Source of the DNA: an uncultured Clostridia bacterium
GTDB taxonomy: Bacteria; Bacillota; Clostridia; Oscillospirales; Acutalibacteraceae
Length of the DNA: 64,000 bases
Direction of reading: 5' to 3'
Assembly (NCBI GenBank): GCA_947625785.1
Contig: CANQPS010000003.1
Location: 62,001 to 126,000 of the forward strand
This document shows, piece after piece, positions 55,582 through 64,000 of this stretch (the first letter of the stretch is position 1; the number at the start of each line of letters is the position of its first letter). Below the pieces are notes generated by a model. It searched no databases. It was not told the origin of the DNA and was given only the letters and a program-made list of their open reading frames with translations. The position numbers were made by a program, and so were the translations under genes.

Positions 55582-56823
55582 TTAATCGTGAGTAATGATG
55601 ACGCTTTCTGCCAATGTATTGTTGACGACTTCTTCATCGATATTATTTTTATTATTCTTATCCTTACCAATAACAATTTTTAATAGTATAGGTGTTACAA
55701 CTGTGGTTACAATAACTACAAGAACTACTGCCGGAAATAAACTATTATCTATAAGACCGATAGCAGCACCTTTTTGGGCAACTATTAAAGCAACCTCACC
55801 GCGTGAAACCATTCCTACACCAATAGCAAGCGATTCCTTATTTGAAAATCTGCAAATTTTAGCACCCAATCCACAGCCTATCATTTTTGAAATAATAGCT
55901 ACTATAAGTAATACCAACGAAAATAATACAATATCAGTCGTAATTCCTTTTAAAGTAGTAGAGAAACCTATACTTGCAAAGAATATAGGTGCAAACAACA
56001 TATAAGATAATACTGTTACCTTATTATCTATGTAATGCTTTAACTTTGAGTTACAAAGAATTATACCAGCAAAATAAGAACCTGTAATATCTGCAACATC
56101 AAAATAATGTTCTGCACAGAATGATAAAATTAAACAGAATGCAAAAGCATATATAGCAATACGCCTTTTATTATTAAATTTTTCGATAAACTTTGCGATA
56201 AAGTGCATAATTACAAGTAATGCAGCAATAAACACAAAGAACAATAAGATTTTTATAACAGATTCACCAATATTTGCAGATGGATCTTTAAAACTTGTTA
56301 TAATAGTTAAAACTATAATTCCAACGATATCATCTATAATAGCAGCACCAAGTATAGCAGTACCCACTCTTCCGTTAAGTCGTCCCATTTCTCTTAACGT
56401 TTCCACTGTAATACTTACAGATGTTGCTGTCAAGACTACACCAACAAATACAGATCTTAACAGATGTTCTGTACCCGATATATCGAAACCAAAAAATCCC
56501 ATATAAACAAGTGTTCCGCCTATTAAAGGAACTATAACGCCTATCAAGGCAATTACTAATGACGCAATACCGGTTTTCTTTAATTCGGAAATATCTGTAT
56601 CAAGACCCGCCAAAAACATTAGTATAATAACACCAATCTCAGAAGCTTTTGATAAAAAATCACCTTCACTTCCCGGCAGCACATTTAGTACAGAAGGCCC
56701 TAATATAATGCCTGCAATTAATGCACCCACTACCTGAGGCATATTTACCTTTTGAGAAATATGCCCGAAAATTTTGGTTGATATAAGGATAAGTGCCAAA
56801 ATTACTAAATATTCCAACTCCAT
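55582..56823 (-). CDS. Cation:proton antiporter (CPA2 family)
   Basis: 413 residues from ATG 56823 (MELEYLVILALILIS); an in-frame TTG four codons earlier is possible. About 12 hydrophobic segments span most of the protein. The Asp pair region (AAIIDDIVGIIVL) and N-terminal KVNMPQVVGALIAGIILGPSVL are typical of the KefB/NapA-type Na+(K+)/H+ antiporters. It probably adjusts pH or Na+ in the inner membrane. There is no C-terminal TrkA-N (RCK) domain; the tail is short and acidic. Confidence 0.92.
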   Translation of the reverse strand: MELEYLVILALILISTKIFGHISQKVNMPQVVGALIAGIILGPSVLNVLPGSEGDFLSKASEIGVIILMFLAGLDTDISELKKTGIASLVIALIGVIVPLIGGTLVYMGFFGFDISGTEHLLRSVFVGVVLTATSVSITVETLREMGRLNGRVGTAILGAAIIDDIVGIIVLTIITSFKDPSANIGESVIKILLFFVFIAALLVIMHFIAKFIEKFNNKRRIAIYAFAFCLILSFCAEHYFDVADITGSYFAGIILCNSKLKHYIDNKVTVLSYMLFAPIFFASIGFSTTLKGITTDIVLFSLVLLIVAIISKMIGCGLGAKICRFSNKESLAIGVGMVSRGEVALIVAQKGAAIGLIDNSLFPAVVLVVIVTTVVTPILLKIVIGKDKNNKNNIDEEVVNNTLAESVIITHD

Positions 56824-57026
56824 TATTAATCCCAACTTTCCACATATAGACTTGCCTTTTAAAACGCTAATATTTTAACATATTCACAATTTATTTACAA
56901 TAAGTTCAGATTAAATAAAAATATAAATTTTAATTTTAGTAATCCAAGCACAAAAAAATTATAACTATTTTAACTTTTTAATTAATTTTGATATATATAC
57001 ATAACTAAGATAAAGGGGCAATTTTA

Positions 57027-57560
57027 ATGATAAATGTATTTTTATGTGGAAACAATAACACAGCTTTAAATAAAAATTTTCATAATATTTTAGACAAATA
57101 TGGTGGAATTGAATTATTTTCAAGAAACAATGTTTATTCAACTTGCTCCAATCCAAGATTTATTATATATGAAAATAAAGTTGTCCCAAATGTTAAATCC
57201 AAAAATGGAATAGTTATATTTAACAATCAATTTTATACAAATGAAAATTCATATATTAAAAACTGTATTCCTATCCTTAATTCGCAAAATCTTAATGCGG
57301 TACGATTTTTAAAAAATAGTTTCAGCATAGCAATAACTTGCGGATTATCTCTTAGAGATACATTATGTCCATCAAGTATAGATTTTCCTAATAACATTAT
57401 AACATTACAAAGAGATATACTCAGTATTAGCGGAAAAGTCATAGAGCCTCACGATTTCAGAGTTACTTTATCAAAACCAATTTCAATGTTTGACATATTA
57501 TCATTATGCGGTGTTTTGTTATTGTCTGATATTCCTTCTTTAAACGGATATGTTTTTTAA
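57027..57560 (+). CDS. Unknown protein upstream of a spore-protein gene
   Basis: 177 residues, start MINVFLCGNNNTALNKNFHNILDKYGGIELFSRNN with AAAGGGGC ahead. It is rich in Asn, Ile and Ser, and I recognise no motif; the beta-rich centre (PRFIIYENKVVPNVKSKNGIVIFNNQFY) could form a Rossmann-like sheet. The last base of its TAA is the A of the next start (TAATG), so a 41-residue peptide is translationally coupled. The small acid-soluble spore protein gene follows, hinting at a sporulation role without proof. Confidence 0.6.
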   Translation: MINVFLCGNNNTALNKNFHNILDKYGGIELFSRNNVYSTCSNPRFIIYENKVVPNVKSKNGIVIFNNQFYTNENSYIKNCIPILNSQNLNAVRFLKNSFSIAITCGLSLRDTLCPSSIDFPNNIITLQRDILSISGKVIEPHDFRVTLSKPISMFDILSLCGVLLLSDIPSLNGYVF

Positions 57561-57685
57561 TGCCATATTTTACATCTAATAATAAATTTAAATACTCACA
57601 TAATAATATTGCGGAAGGAAATCAAGAAGTTGAACCTAAATCCGCAAAGAAGTTAAAAATATCAAAACAAAACAAAATAAAATAA
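57560..57685 (+). CDS. 41-residue basic peptide coupled to the preceding gene
   Basis: ATG at 57560 overlaps the previous stop (TAATG). The product MPYFTSNNKFKYSHNNIAEGNQEVEPK then ends in a Lys-rich tail (SAKKLKISKQNKIK). It is too short for domain assignment. The position before a spore protein and the translational coupling support its being real. Confidence 0.45.
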   Translation: MPYFTSNNKFKYSHNNIAEGNQEVEPKSAKKLKISKQNKIK

Positions 57686-57703
57686 ATAAGGAGAAAAATC
57701 AAA

Positions 57704-57901
57704 ATGTCAAATAATAACAATAAAATAAATGTACCAGAAGCAAAAGAAGCTATGGAAAGATTTAAAATGGAATGTGCAAATGAAGTTGGTGTAAACTTAA
57801 AACAAGGTTACAACGGCGATATAACAGCAAGACAAGCTGGTTCAGTTGGCGGTCAGATGGTTAAGAAAATGATCGAACAATACGAAAGAAATATGAAATA
57901 A
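57704..57901 (+). CDS. Alpha/beta-type small acid-soluble spore protein
   Basis: 65 residues with the family signature EVGVNLKQGYNGDITARQAGSVGGQMVKKMIEQYE. These proteins coat and protect DNA in dormant spores and are degraded by the Gpr protease on germination (cleavage region near the N-terminal MECANE). AAGGAG precedes the ATG. This gene is good evidence that the organism forms endospores. A sigma-G promoter would be expected, but I could not define it with confidence. Confidence 0.95.
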   Translation: MSNNNNKINVPEAKEAMERFKMECANEVGVNLKQGYNGDITARQAGSVGGQMVKKMIEQYERNMK

Positions 57902-57920
57902 TTAGATTTTTAAAAAAAAG

Positions 57921-57962
57921 ATAATGCACAGTCGTTATATATTTAAAACGATTGTGCATTAT
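57921..57962 (+). terminator. Terminator of the spore-protein gene
   Basis: ATAATGCACAGTCGTT / AACGATTGTGCATTAT stem followed by a T-rich run on the plus strand. Confidence 0.8.
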
Positions 57963-58077
57963 TAATTTTTATATTCTCAAACATATCAAATAAAATACAA
58001 TCTAAATTCACTGTTGTATCACAAAAACATTGTATTTTATATAATAAAAATAATAGAGATATAGGAAGGTACATAGT

Positions 58078-59994
58078 ATGAGATGTAAATTTAAAAAATT
58101 AATGTTAATAGCACTGATTGTTTCTTGTGTGGGTGTTACAGCGTTAACTGCCTGTGATAACAAAGAAACAACAGAAACTAATTCCGATAATAGTACAGTT
58201 GAAACAAACAGTTCTGTAAACTCAAATTCTTCTGCAAATAAAGATACTAATTCCAATAATTACACTCCCACAGCCAGTATTGATAAATCTCTAATGGATA
58301 AAGATTCACAAATCTTAATAACATTTAGCGATAATGGTGTTACTTGTCAAAATAATAATAACTGTTCAATAGAAAATAATACTGTTAAAATATCAAAGTC
58401 AGGTACTTATGTTTTTTCGGGAAAGTGTAATGACGGAAATATTATCGTTAAAGATGGTGTTGAAAATGTTTTTATAATACTTAATAATCTTGACTTGACA
58501 TCTCAAACAACCGCTCCTATTGAATGTAAAAAATCAACCTCAGTTGCAATTATAGCAAATGATAATACTATAAATACATTATCAGATACAGCCAAGGCAA
58601 ATACTGAAAACTCTGTTATTAAAATTAAAACAAATTCTAATCTCACAATAACGGGCAACGGTACTATTAACATAAACGCCAATTATAAAAATGCTATTAA
58701 AGGTGCAGAAAGTTCAAGCGTTACGATTGATACATTAAATTTATCAATAAAATCAGTAAACAATGGTATTTCCGATGATAACTGTATCATTATAAACAGC
58801 GGCAATATCAATATTGAAAGCGGAAATGATTGTATAAAATCCGAACCAAACGAGGAAGACAATAATTCAATAGGAGATATTATAATAAATAATGGAAATA
58901 TTACCCTTACATCAACAGGTGATGGCATTTCAGCAAATAATAATTTATCTATAAACGGTGGTATTATCAATATAATAACAAATGGTGCCGTATCACCAAA
59001 TAATAACGATAGTTTTGGTGGAAATATGGGCGGTTATTCCAACAAAAATTTTAAATTTGATTTCAATGAATCAAATTATGATAATTCAACAGATGACAGC
59101 AGTTCAAAGGGTATTAAGGCTGCGAACAATCTTTATATTAAAGACGGAAATATAACTATAAATTCAACAGACCATTGCATACATAGTACAGGTGAAACTT
59201 CAATTACAGGTGGTATTATTACAATATCTTCGTCAGTAAAAAAAGGTATATCTGCACACGGGAATTTAACAATAGACGGTGAAACAACTGATATAACTGT
59301 TAAAAAAGCAACCGAGGGAATAGAAAGTAAACAAGTTATTACCATTAACAATGGTAGTATTATAATTCAAAATGCGAGTGATGATGGACTTAATTCAGGC
59401 GGAAATGCGTTATCAAATCATAATGTAGTTATAAATAACGGATACTTATTTGTAAATGCAAATGGTGATGCATTAGATTCTAACGGAAACATAATTTTTA
59501 ATGGTGGAACTACAATAATGGTTGGCCCTAATAACGGCGGAAATTCCTGTATAGACAGTGAAGGCGGAAGTTCTTTTAATGGAGGAATTGTACTTGGTGT
59601 TGCGTCATCAAACTCTATGTGGACAATGGATGTTATCGGTCATATAAATGGTGATTATGTCTATAATACTTCTATCGGAAATGTATCAAAAGATGATACT
59701 ATCGCAGTTTTAGATAAAGACGGAAATGTACTTACCGCTATAAACTCCATATTATCCGGAAATATTGGCATTGTGTATATGAACAGTAATATATCTGATA
59801 TTAGTAGTTGTACATTTAATATTGGTGGTACATATTCGGAAGATATTCCAGAGTATAGCTATAAATATGGTGGTACTATTAACGGTGGAATATCTGCCTC
59901 ACAAGGTTCAAATTTCGGCAATAACTTCGATGGAAACTTCGGCGGCGGAGGTTTCGGCGGAGAAGGTTTTGGCGGCAATCGTCCACACTGGTAA
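58078..59994 (+). CDS. Carbohydrate-binding beta-helix lipoprotein (Cthe_2159-like)
   Basis: 638 residues. A signal peptide with lipobox (MRCKFKKLMLIALIVSCVGVTALTAC; cleavage before C26) is followed by a Ser/Thr/Asn-rich linker (about 27-70). A long region of repeated INSGNINIESGND / INNGNITLTSTGDGISA type units follows, a right-handed beta-helix like the Cthe_2159 family of polysaccharide-binding proteins. A Gly-rich tail ends in GFGGNRPHW. It is likely anchored in the membrane and exposed to bind pectin- or cellulose-like polymers. No catalytic residues are evident. Confidence 0.85.
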   Translation: MRCKFKKLMLIALIVSCVGVTALTACDNKETTETNSDNSTVETNSSVNSNSSANKDTNSNNYTPTASIDKSLMDKDSQILITFSDNGVTCQNNNNCSIENNTVKISKSGTYVFSGKCNDGNIIVKDGVENVFIILNNLDLTSQTTAPIECKKSTSVAIIANDNTINTLSDTAKANTENSVIKIKTNSNLTITGNGTININANYKNAIKGAESSSVTIDTLNLSIKSVNNGISDDNCIIINSGNINIESGNDCIKSEPNEEDNNSIGDIIINNGNITLTSTGDGISANNNLSINGGIINIITNGAVSPNNNDSFGGNMGGYSNKNFKFDFNESNYDNSTDDSSSKGIKAANNLYIKDGNITINSTDHCIHSTGETSITGGIITISSSVKKGISAHGNLTIDGETTDITVKKATEGIESKQVITINNGSIIIQNASDDGLNSGGNALSNHNVVINNGYLFVNANGDALDSNGNIIFNGGTTIMVGPNNGGNSCIDSEGGSSFNGGIVLGVASSNSMWTMDVIGHINGDYVYNTSIGNVSKDDTIAVLDKDGNVLTAINSILSGNIGIVYMNSNISDISSCTFNIGGTYSEDIPEYSYKYGGTINGGISASQGSNFGNNFDGNFGGGGFGGEGFGGNRPHW

Positions 59995-60014
59995 AAAATA
60001 ATTCAATTATAAAA

Positions 60015-60046
60015 CTAAAACCACCAATTAAAAATTGGTGGTTTTA
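60015..60046. terminator. Bidirectional terminator between converging genes
   Basis: CTAAAACCACCAAT / ATTGGTGGTTTTAG stem with T-rich flank on both strands, between the lipoprotein and the phosphotransferase genes. Confidence 0.85.
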
Positions 60047-60069
60047 GCTTTATTTAATAAAAATGAAGT

Positions 60070-60822
60070 TTATTGGTAATCCACAATATCAATCCACTTT
60101 TGTAAAAATTCTTTTTCCTCAGGAACGCCCTTAACGAGCTGTGAAGCTGCAACTATTGGCAGCCATTGTTGAACATATTGTTTAGCAGTATCACTCTTTT
60201 TGCAGAACATATCTAAGTACATATCAGCCAACTTCTGGTCTTTAAGGGCAAATAATAAATATGTTCTTGCTGCATCGGCAGAGGCATTACCTTGCGTAGC
60301 GTGTGACCAGTCTATTATATGAGCAACACCATCTTTATCAATAATTACATTACTTGGATTAAAATCGCCGTGACACACCTTAGTATGTTTCGGCATAGCC
60401 TCTAATCTTGTGTGAAGTTCATATCTTGTTGTAGCGTCTATAATATCGCCCAAAGAAGAAATTTTCCTATTCATCTTATCTTTTAACTTATTAAGTAATG
60501 GTGACCTTTTACTGTGAATATCAAGCTGAATATCAACAAATTGCTCCATATATTTTTCTATATTATCAGGGTCCTCCTCCATTATTTCTTTTAATGTCTT
60601 ACCCTCTATATACTCTATTGTAATAGCCCATTTACCATCAATTAATGATACTGACTTCATCTTTGGTATATTGAGTCCTGTTTCCTCTACTCTTACATGA
60701 TTTAATGCCTCATTCAAAATATCCGACTTTGGATACGAATCTCCAAAAACTTTAATTGTGTCATTACCATCTTTGTAGATAACCTTATCTGTACGCTGTG
60801 CTAATACTTTTTCAAATTCCAT
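60070..60822 (-). CDS. APH/choline-kinase-like phosphotransferase
   Basis: 250 residues of the aminoglycoside phosphotransferase/kinase fold. The catalytic loop is HGDFNPSNVII and the metal-binding motif AHIIDWSHA. The N-terminal lobe has the ATP-binding VIYKDGNDTIKVF region. Substrates of such chromosomal kinases include choline, sugars or lipids; resistance to aminoglycosides should not be assumed. Upstream (60823-61107) the spacer is very AT-rich with no gene seen. Confidence 0.85.
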   Translation of the reverse strand: MEFEKVLAQRTDKVIYKDGNDTIKVFGDSYPKSDILNEALNHVRVEETGLNIPKMKSVSLIDGKWAITIEYIEGKTLKEIMEEDPDNIEKYMEQFVDIQLDIHSKRSPLLNKLKDKMNRKISSLGDIIDATTRYELHTRLEAMPKHTKVCHGDFNPSNVIIDKDGVAHIIDWSHATQGNASADAARTYLLFALKDQKLADMYLDMFCKKSDTAKQYVQQWLPIVAASQLVKGVPEEKEFLQKWIDIVDYQ

Positions 60823-61107
60823 ATTAAAAAGCCCCTTTCGGTGTGTAAAATTATGATTTAATAAATCAGCAATTTATATAATTTATTATTCATTACATAC
60901 TTATTATACTACATTATTTCCAAAAAGTATAGTGAAAATATGCTAAAAGTTTTCTTATTTTTTTTGTAAATTCATACAAATATTATAATAAATTGCACAA
61001 AAACAAGCTAAAAAACCATATTTTTTAATTTTTTATACATATTTTACAGCACTTTGAACAATACATTTTATACAAATATTATCTCTTACATTTTACAAAT
61101 ATATAAA

Positions 61108-61135
61108 AGAGAGATAAACTTTCGTTTATCTCTCT
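61108..61135 (-). terminator. adhE terminator
   Basis: AGAGAGATAAAC TTTC GTTTATCTCTCT stem followed by TTTTATAT on the minus strand. Confidence 0.88.
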
Positions 61136-61186
61136 GAATATAAAAGGACTAATATATATTTATTTTAACTTATCAGCTATTAAATA

Positions 61187-63817
61187 TTACATAATTGACA
61201 TTGTGTAATTATCGCCATAGAATGCTTTGAGATACATTTCCTTAATCTCAGACATAAGCGGATATCTTGGGTTAGCACCTGTACATTGATCGTCAAATGC
61301 TTGTTCAACCATATCATCAAGAGTTGCAAGGAATTTCTCTTCAGAAACACCATAATCAGCTATGGTCTTTTTAATGCCAACCTTCTCTTTAAGTTCTTCA
61401 ATCTTAGCTATGAATTTTTCAAGAGTATCTTGGTCATTTTCTCCGAATACACCACAGAAATTAGCACACTCAACATATCTTGCAAGACAATGTGGATATT
61501 GATATTGTGAGAATGTACCCATTTTAGCAGGAACTTCTGCTGCGTTATATCTCATAACAAGAGTGATGAGTAAGGCGTTAGCTACACCGTGTGGTAAGTG
61601 ATGGAAAGCACCAAGTTTATGAGCCATTGAGTGACATACTCCGAGGAATGCGTTGGCAAATGCCATACCTGCCATTGTAGATGCATCAGCCATTTTTTCT
61701 CTTGCAATAGGGTCATTGGCACCATTCTCGTAAGCAGACGGTAAATAAGTAAAGATATTCTTCATAGCTTTAAGAGCGATACCATCTGTATAATCGGTAG
61801 CCATAATTGACGCATAGGCTTCAAGGGCGTGAGTAAGAGCATCAATACCGGAGGCACTTGTTAATCCCTTAGGCTGATTCATCATATTATCAGCATCAAT
61901 AATAGCCATATTTGGGAGTAATTCATAGTCAGCAAGAGGATATTTAGTTCCTGTTTTCTCGTCTGTGATAACTGCGAACGGTGTAACCTCTGAACCTGTA
62001 CCGGAAGATGTTGGAATAGCAACAAACATAGCCTTTTCGCCCATCTTAGGGAATGTGTAAACTCTCTTACGAATATCCATAAAACGCATAGCCATATCTA
62101 AGAAATCTACTTCCGGATGCTCATAGAGAACCCACATAATCTTACCGGCGTCCATAGCAGAGCCACCACCAAGAGCTATAATAACATCAGGTTGGAATGA
62201 TGTAACAGCCTTAGCGCCTTCCTTAGCACAAGCAAGTGTTGGGTCCGGAGCAACATCGTAGAAACAAGTATGTTGAATACCCATTGCATCAAGCTTATCC
62301 TCAATAGGCTTTACATAACCATTCTTGTAAAGGAATGAGTCGGTAACAATAAATGCCTTTTTCTTGCCAAGAACTGTACCGAGTTCATCAAGGGCAACAG
62401 GCATACAGCCTTTCTTGAAATATACCTTTTGTGGAGTTCTAAACCAGAGCATATTTTCTCTCCTCTCAGCAACTGTTTTTATATTGATTAAGTGTTTAAC
62501 CCCAACATTCTCAGAAACTGAGTTACCACCCCAAGAACCACAACCAAGTGTAAGAGACGGTGTAAGTTTAAAGTTATAAAGGTCACCAATGCCACCGTGT
62601 GATGAAGGAGTATTGATTAATATACGACAAGTTTTCATAGCTGCAGCGTGCTTAGCAATCTTTTCTTTTTGAGCTGGGTGAACATATAGAGATGATGTAT
62701 GACCATAACCACCGTCAGCAACGAGCTGAGCAGCCTTTGAAAGAGCCTCATCAAATGTTTCAGCTTTATATAGAGCGAGTACAGGAGAAAGTTTCTCGTG
62801 TGCGAACTCCTCTGAAATATCAACAGATTCTACTTCACCAATAAGAATTTTCGTACTTTCAGGAACTTCTACACCGGCAAGAGCTGCTATTGTATGAGCT
62901 TTTTGACCAACTATCTTAGCATTTAAAGCACCATTAATAATAATTGTCTTTCTGACTTTTTCTAATTCGTCCTCTTTTAGGAAGTAGCAGCCACGATTTG
63001 CGAATTCTTCCTTAACAGCATCGTAAACACTTGCGAGTGCTGTAACTGATTGCTCGGAAGCACAAATCATACCATTATCAAAAGTTTTAGAGTGAATAAT
63101 TGAGTTTACAGCCAATCTTATATCTGCCGTATCGTCAATAATTACAGGAGTATTACCTGCACCAACACCCAAAGCCGGTTTGCCTGATGAATAAGCAGCT
63201 TTAACCATACCAGGGCCGCCTGTTGCAAGTATAATATCAGCATCTCTCATTACTTCATTTGTGAGTTCGAGTGAAGGAACATCTATCCAACCTATAATTC
63301 CCTCAGGAGCACCGGCTGCAACAGCAGCTTCAAGAACAACCTTAGCAGCTGCGATTGTAGATGCCTTAGCACGAGGGTGCGGGCTTATGATGATAGCATT
63401 TCTTGTTTTTAGGCATATAAGTGTTTTAAAGATAGCGGTTGAAGTAGGGTTTGTTGTAGGTATAACAGCAGCAACCAAACCTATAGGTTCTGCAATTTTC
63501 TTAATACCATAAGCCTTATCTTCCTCAATAACGCCGCAAGTTTTAGTATTCTTGTAAGCATTATAAATATACTCAGCAGCATAGTGGTTCTTAATAATTT
63601 TATCTTCCACTACACCCATTCCTGTTTCGGCAACAGCCATTTTAGCAAGTGGTATTCTTTGTTTATTAGCAGCCAAAGCAGCAGCCAAGAAAATCTTATC
63701 AACTTGCTCTTGTGTAAATGTTGCAAATACTTTTTGAGCCTCTCTCATTGCTTTCATTTTAGCTTGAAGAGCCTCAACGTTATCAATGATTTCAGGTACC
63801 ATTGTTTTTTCTTCCAT
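61187..63817 (-). CDS. adhE: Bifunctional acetaldehyde-CoA/alcohol dehydrogenase
   Basis: 876 residues, the usual AdhE length. Residues 1-450 are the CoA-acylating aldehyde dehydrogenase, with its catalytic Cys in NGMICASEQS and VIPTTNPTSTAIFK. Residues about 460-876 are the iron-dependent alcohol dehydrogenase (GGGSAMDAGKIMWVLYEHP; Fe-binding His in GVCHSMAHKLGAFHHLPHG). It converts acetyl-CoA to ethanol and regenerates NAD+. AGGAGG lies 8-9 bases before the ATG. The promoter and a Rex-like operator upstream suggest control by the NADH/NAD+ ratio. It forms spirosomes in other bacteria. Confidence 0.98.
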   Translation of the reverse strand: MEEKTMVPEIIDNVEALQAKMKAMREAQKVFATFTQEQVDKIFLAAALAANKQRIPLAKMAVAETGMGVVEDKIIKNHYAAEYIYNAYKNTKTCGVIEEDKAYGIKKIAEPIGLVAAVIPTTNPTSTAIFKTLICLKTRNAIIISPHPRAKASTIAAAKVVLEAAVAAGAPEGIIGWIDVPSLELTNEVMRDADIILATGGPGMVKAAYSSGKPALGVGAGNTPVIIDDTADIRLAVNSIIHSKTFDNGMICASEQSVTALASVYDAVKEEFANRGCYFLKEDELEKVRKTIIINGALNAKIVGQKAHTIAALAGVEVPESTKILIGEVESVDISEEFAHEKLSPVLALYKAETFDEALSKAAQLVADGGYGHTSSLYVHPAQKEKIAKHAAAMKTCRILINTPSSHGGIGDLYNFKLTPSLTLGCGSWGGNSVSENVGVKHLINIKTVAERRENMLWFRTPQKVYFKKGCMPVALDELGTVLGKKKAFIVTDSFLYKNGYVKPIEDKLDAMGIQHTCFYDVAPDPTLACAKEGAKAVTSFQPDVIIALGGGSAMDAGKIMWVLYEHPEVDFLDMAMRFMDIRKRVYTFPKMGEKAMFVAIPTSSGTGSEVTPFAVITDEKTGTKYPLADYELLPNMAIIDADNMMNQPKGLTSASGIDALTHALEAYASIMATDYTDGIALKAMKNIFTYLPSAYENGANDPIAREKMADASTMAGMAFANAFLGVCHSMAHKLGAFHHLPHGVANALLITLVMRYNAAEVPAKMGTFSQYQYPHCLARYVECANFCGVFGENDQDTLEKFIAKIEELKEKVGIKKTIADYGVSEEKFLATLDDMVEQAFDDQCTGANPRYPLMSEIKEMYLKAFYGDNYTMSIM

Positions 63818-63867
63818 TAGATTAGTCCTCCTAAAAATTAATTGCTAAATGATTAAATTTCATCAGA

Positions 63868-63885
63868 TTGACAATTATTTAACAA
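63868..63885. promoter_or_regulatory. Rex-like operator of adhE
   Basis: TTGACAATTATTTAACAA agrees with the clostridial Rex consensus TTGTTAANNNNTTAACAA at 12 of 14 defined positions. It lies just downstream of the adhE start site, a repressing position. Confidence 0.65.
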
Positions 63886-63894
63886 ACTACAATT

Positions 63895-63923
63895 ATTATA
63901 ATTCACTCTGCCTTTATTGTCAA
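63895..63923 (-). promoter_or_regulatory. Consensus adhE promoter
   Basis: Minus-strand TTGACA (63923-63918), 17-base spacer, TATAAT (63900-63895), a full match to the sigma-A consensus. Start predicted near 63888, giving a leader of about 70 bases. Confidence 0.85.
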
Positions 63924-64000
63924 CAGATTTTTTGATTTTTTCGGCATAAAAAATTCAATTTTACTAAAATTCGCTTAAAATTAATCTTATGTTCATTTCA

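Noticed and set aside
60070..60822. Aminoglycoside resistance gene
   Set aside because: Only the general kinase fold is shared; it sits in core DNA without resistance-gene features.

Overview
The window looks like chromosomal DNA from a low-GC, anaerobic, spore-forming clostridium of the Ruminococcaceae/Oscillospiraceae type. The evidence is mixed-acid/ethanol fermentation genes (pyruvate formate-lyase and its activase, AdhE), an alpha/beta-type small acid-soluble spore protein, a T-box in front of tyrS, clostridial-type glutamate dehydrogenase, teichoic-acid-type tarIJ genes and a GH13 amylase. A Ruminococcus bromii-like species would fit, but that is inference; no rRNA gene is present to fix it.

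Layout. (1) 1-13.9 kb is AT-rich core DNA, almost all on the minus strand: SWIM zinc-finger protein, pflA, a separately encoded glycyl-radical domain, a pflB core that lacks that domain, gdhA with a long leader, a PflX-like radical SAM protein, a superoxide dismutase-like protein, maf, a tautomerase, GH13, nfo, and tyrS with its T-box. (2) About 13.98-47.85 kb is an accessory island of more mixed, often higher GC, lying between tyrS and the 3' end of lysS. Diverged copies of the lysS 3' end occur at about 13.99 and 15.15 kb, so the island looks like successive integrations at the lysS terminus followed by decay. It holds IS200/IS605 and IS3 remains, broken serine recombinases, a relaxase tail, parB, a complete tyrosine recombinase, a SPFH/zinc-ribbon membrane operon, a SAM-class riboswitch before an unknown gene, a type VII-like nuclease toxin, a complete type I restriction-modification operon, and a macrodomain/SirTM sirtuin operon. 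(3) 47.85-64 kb returns to AT-rich core DNA: lysS, greA, HPr, tarJ, tarI, a fused teichoic-acid polymerase, a Na+/H+ antiporter, a spore protein, a beta-helix lipoprotein, a small kinase and adhE with a consensus promoter and a Rex-like operator.

Most notable signals. The SPFH operon is separated from an adjacent tyrosine recombinase by a 286-bp segment bounded by perfect 22-bp inverted repeats. The segment carries a good sigma-A promoter that now points away from the operon into a terminator, which is the layout of an invertible (phase-variable) promoter in the OFF state. Two related sequences resembling the right end/omegaRNA of TnpB-type transposons occur without tnpB: one is a stand-alone promoter-driven element at 40.0-40.4 kb, the other sits inside the gdhA 5' leader. 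Pyruvate formate-lyase is split so that the radical glycine is on its own 82-residue protein. All calls are by reading the sequence; no database search was run.
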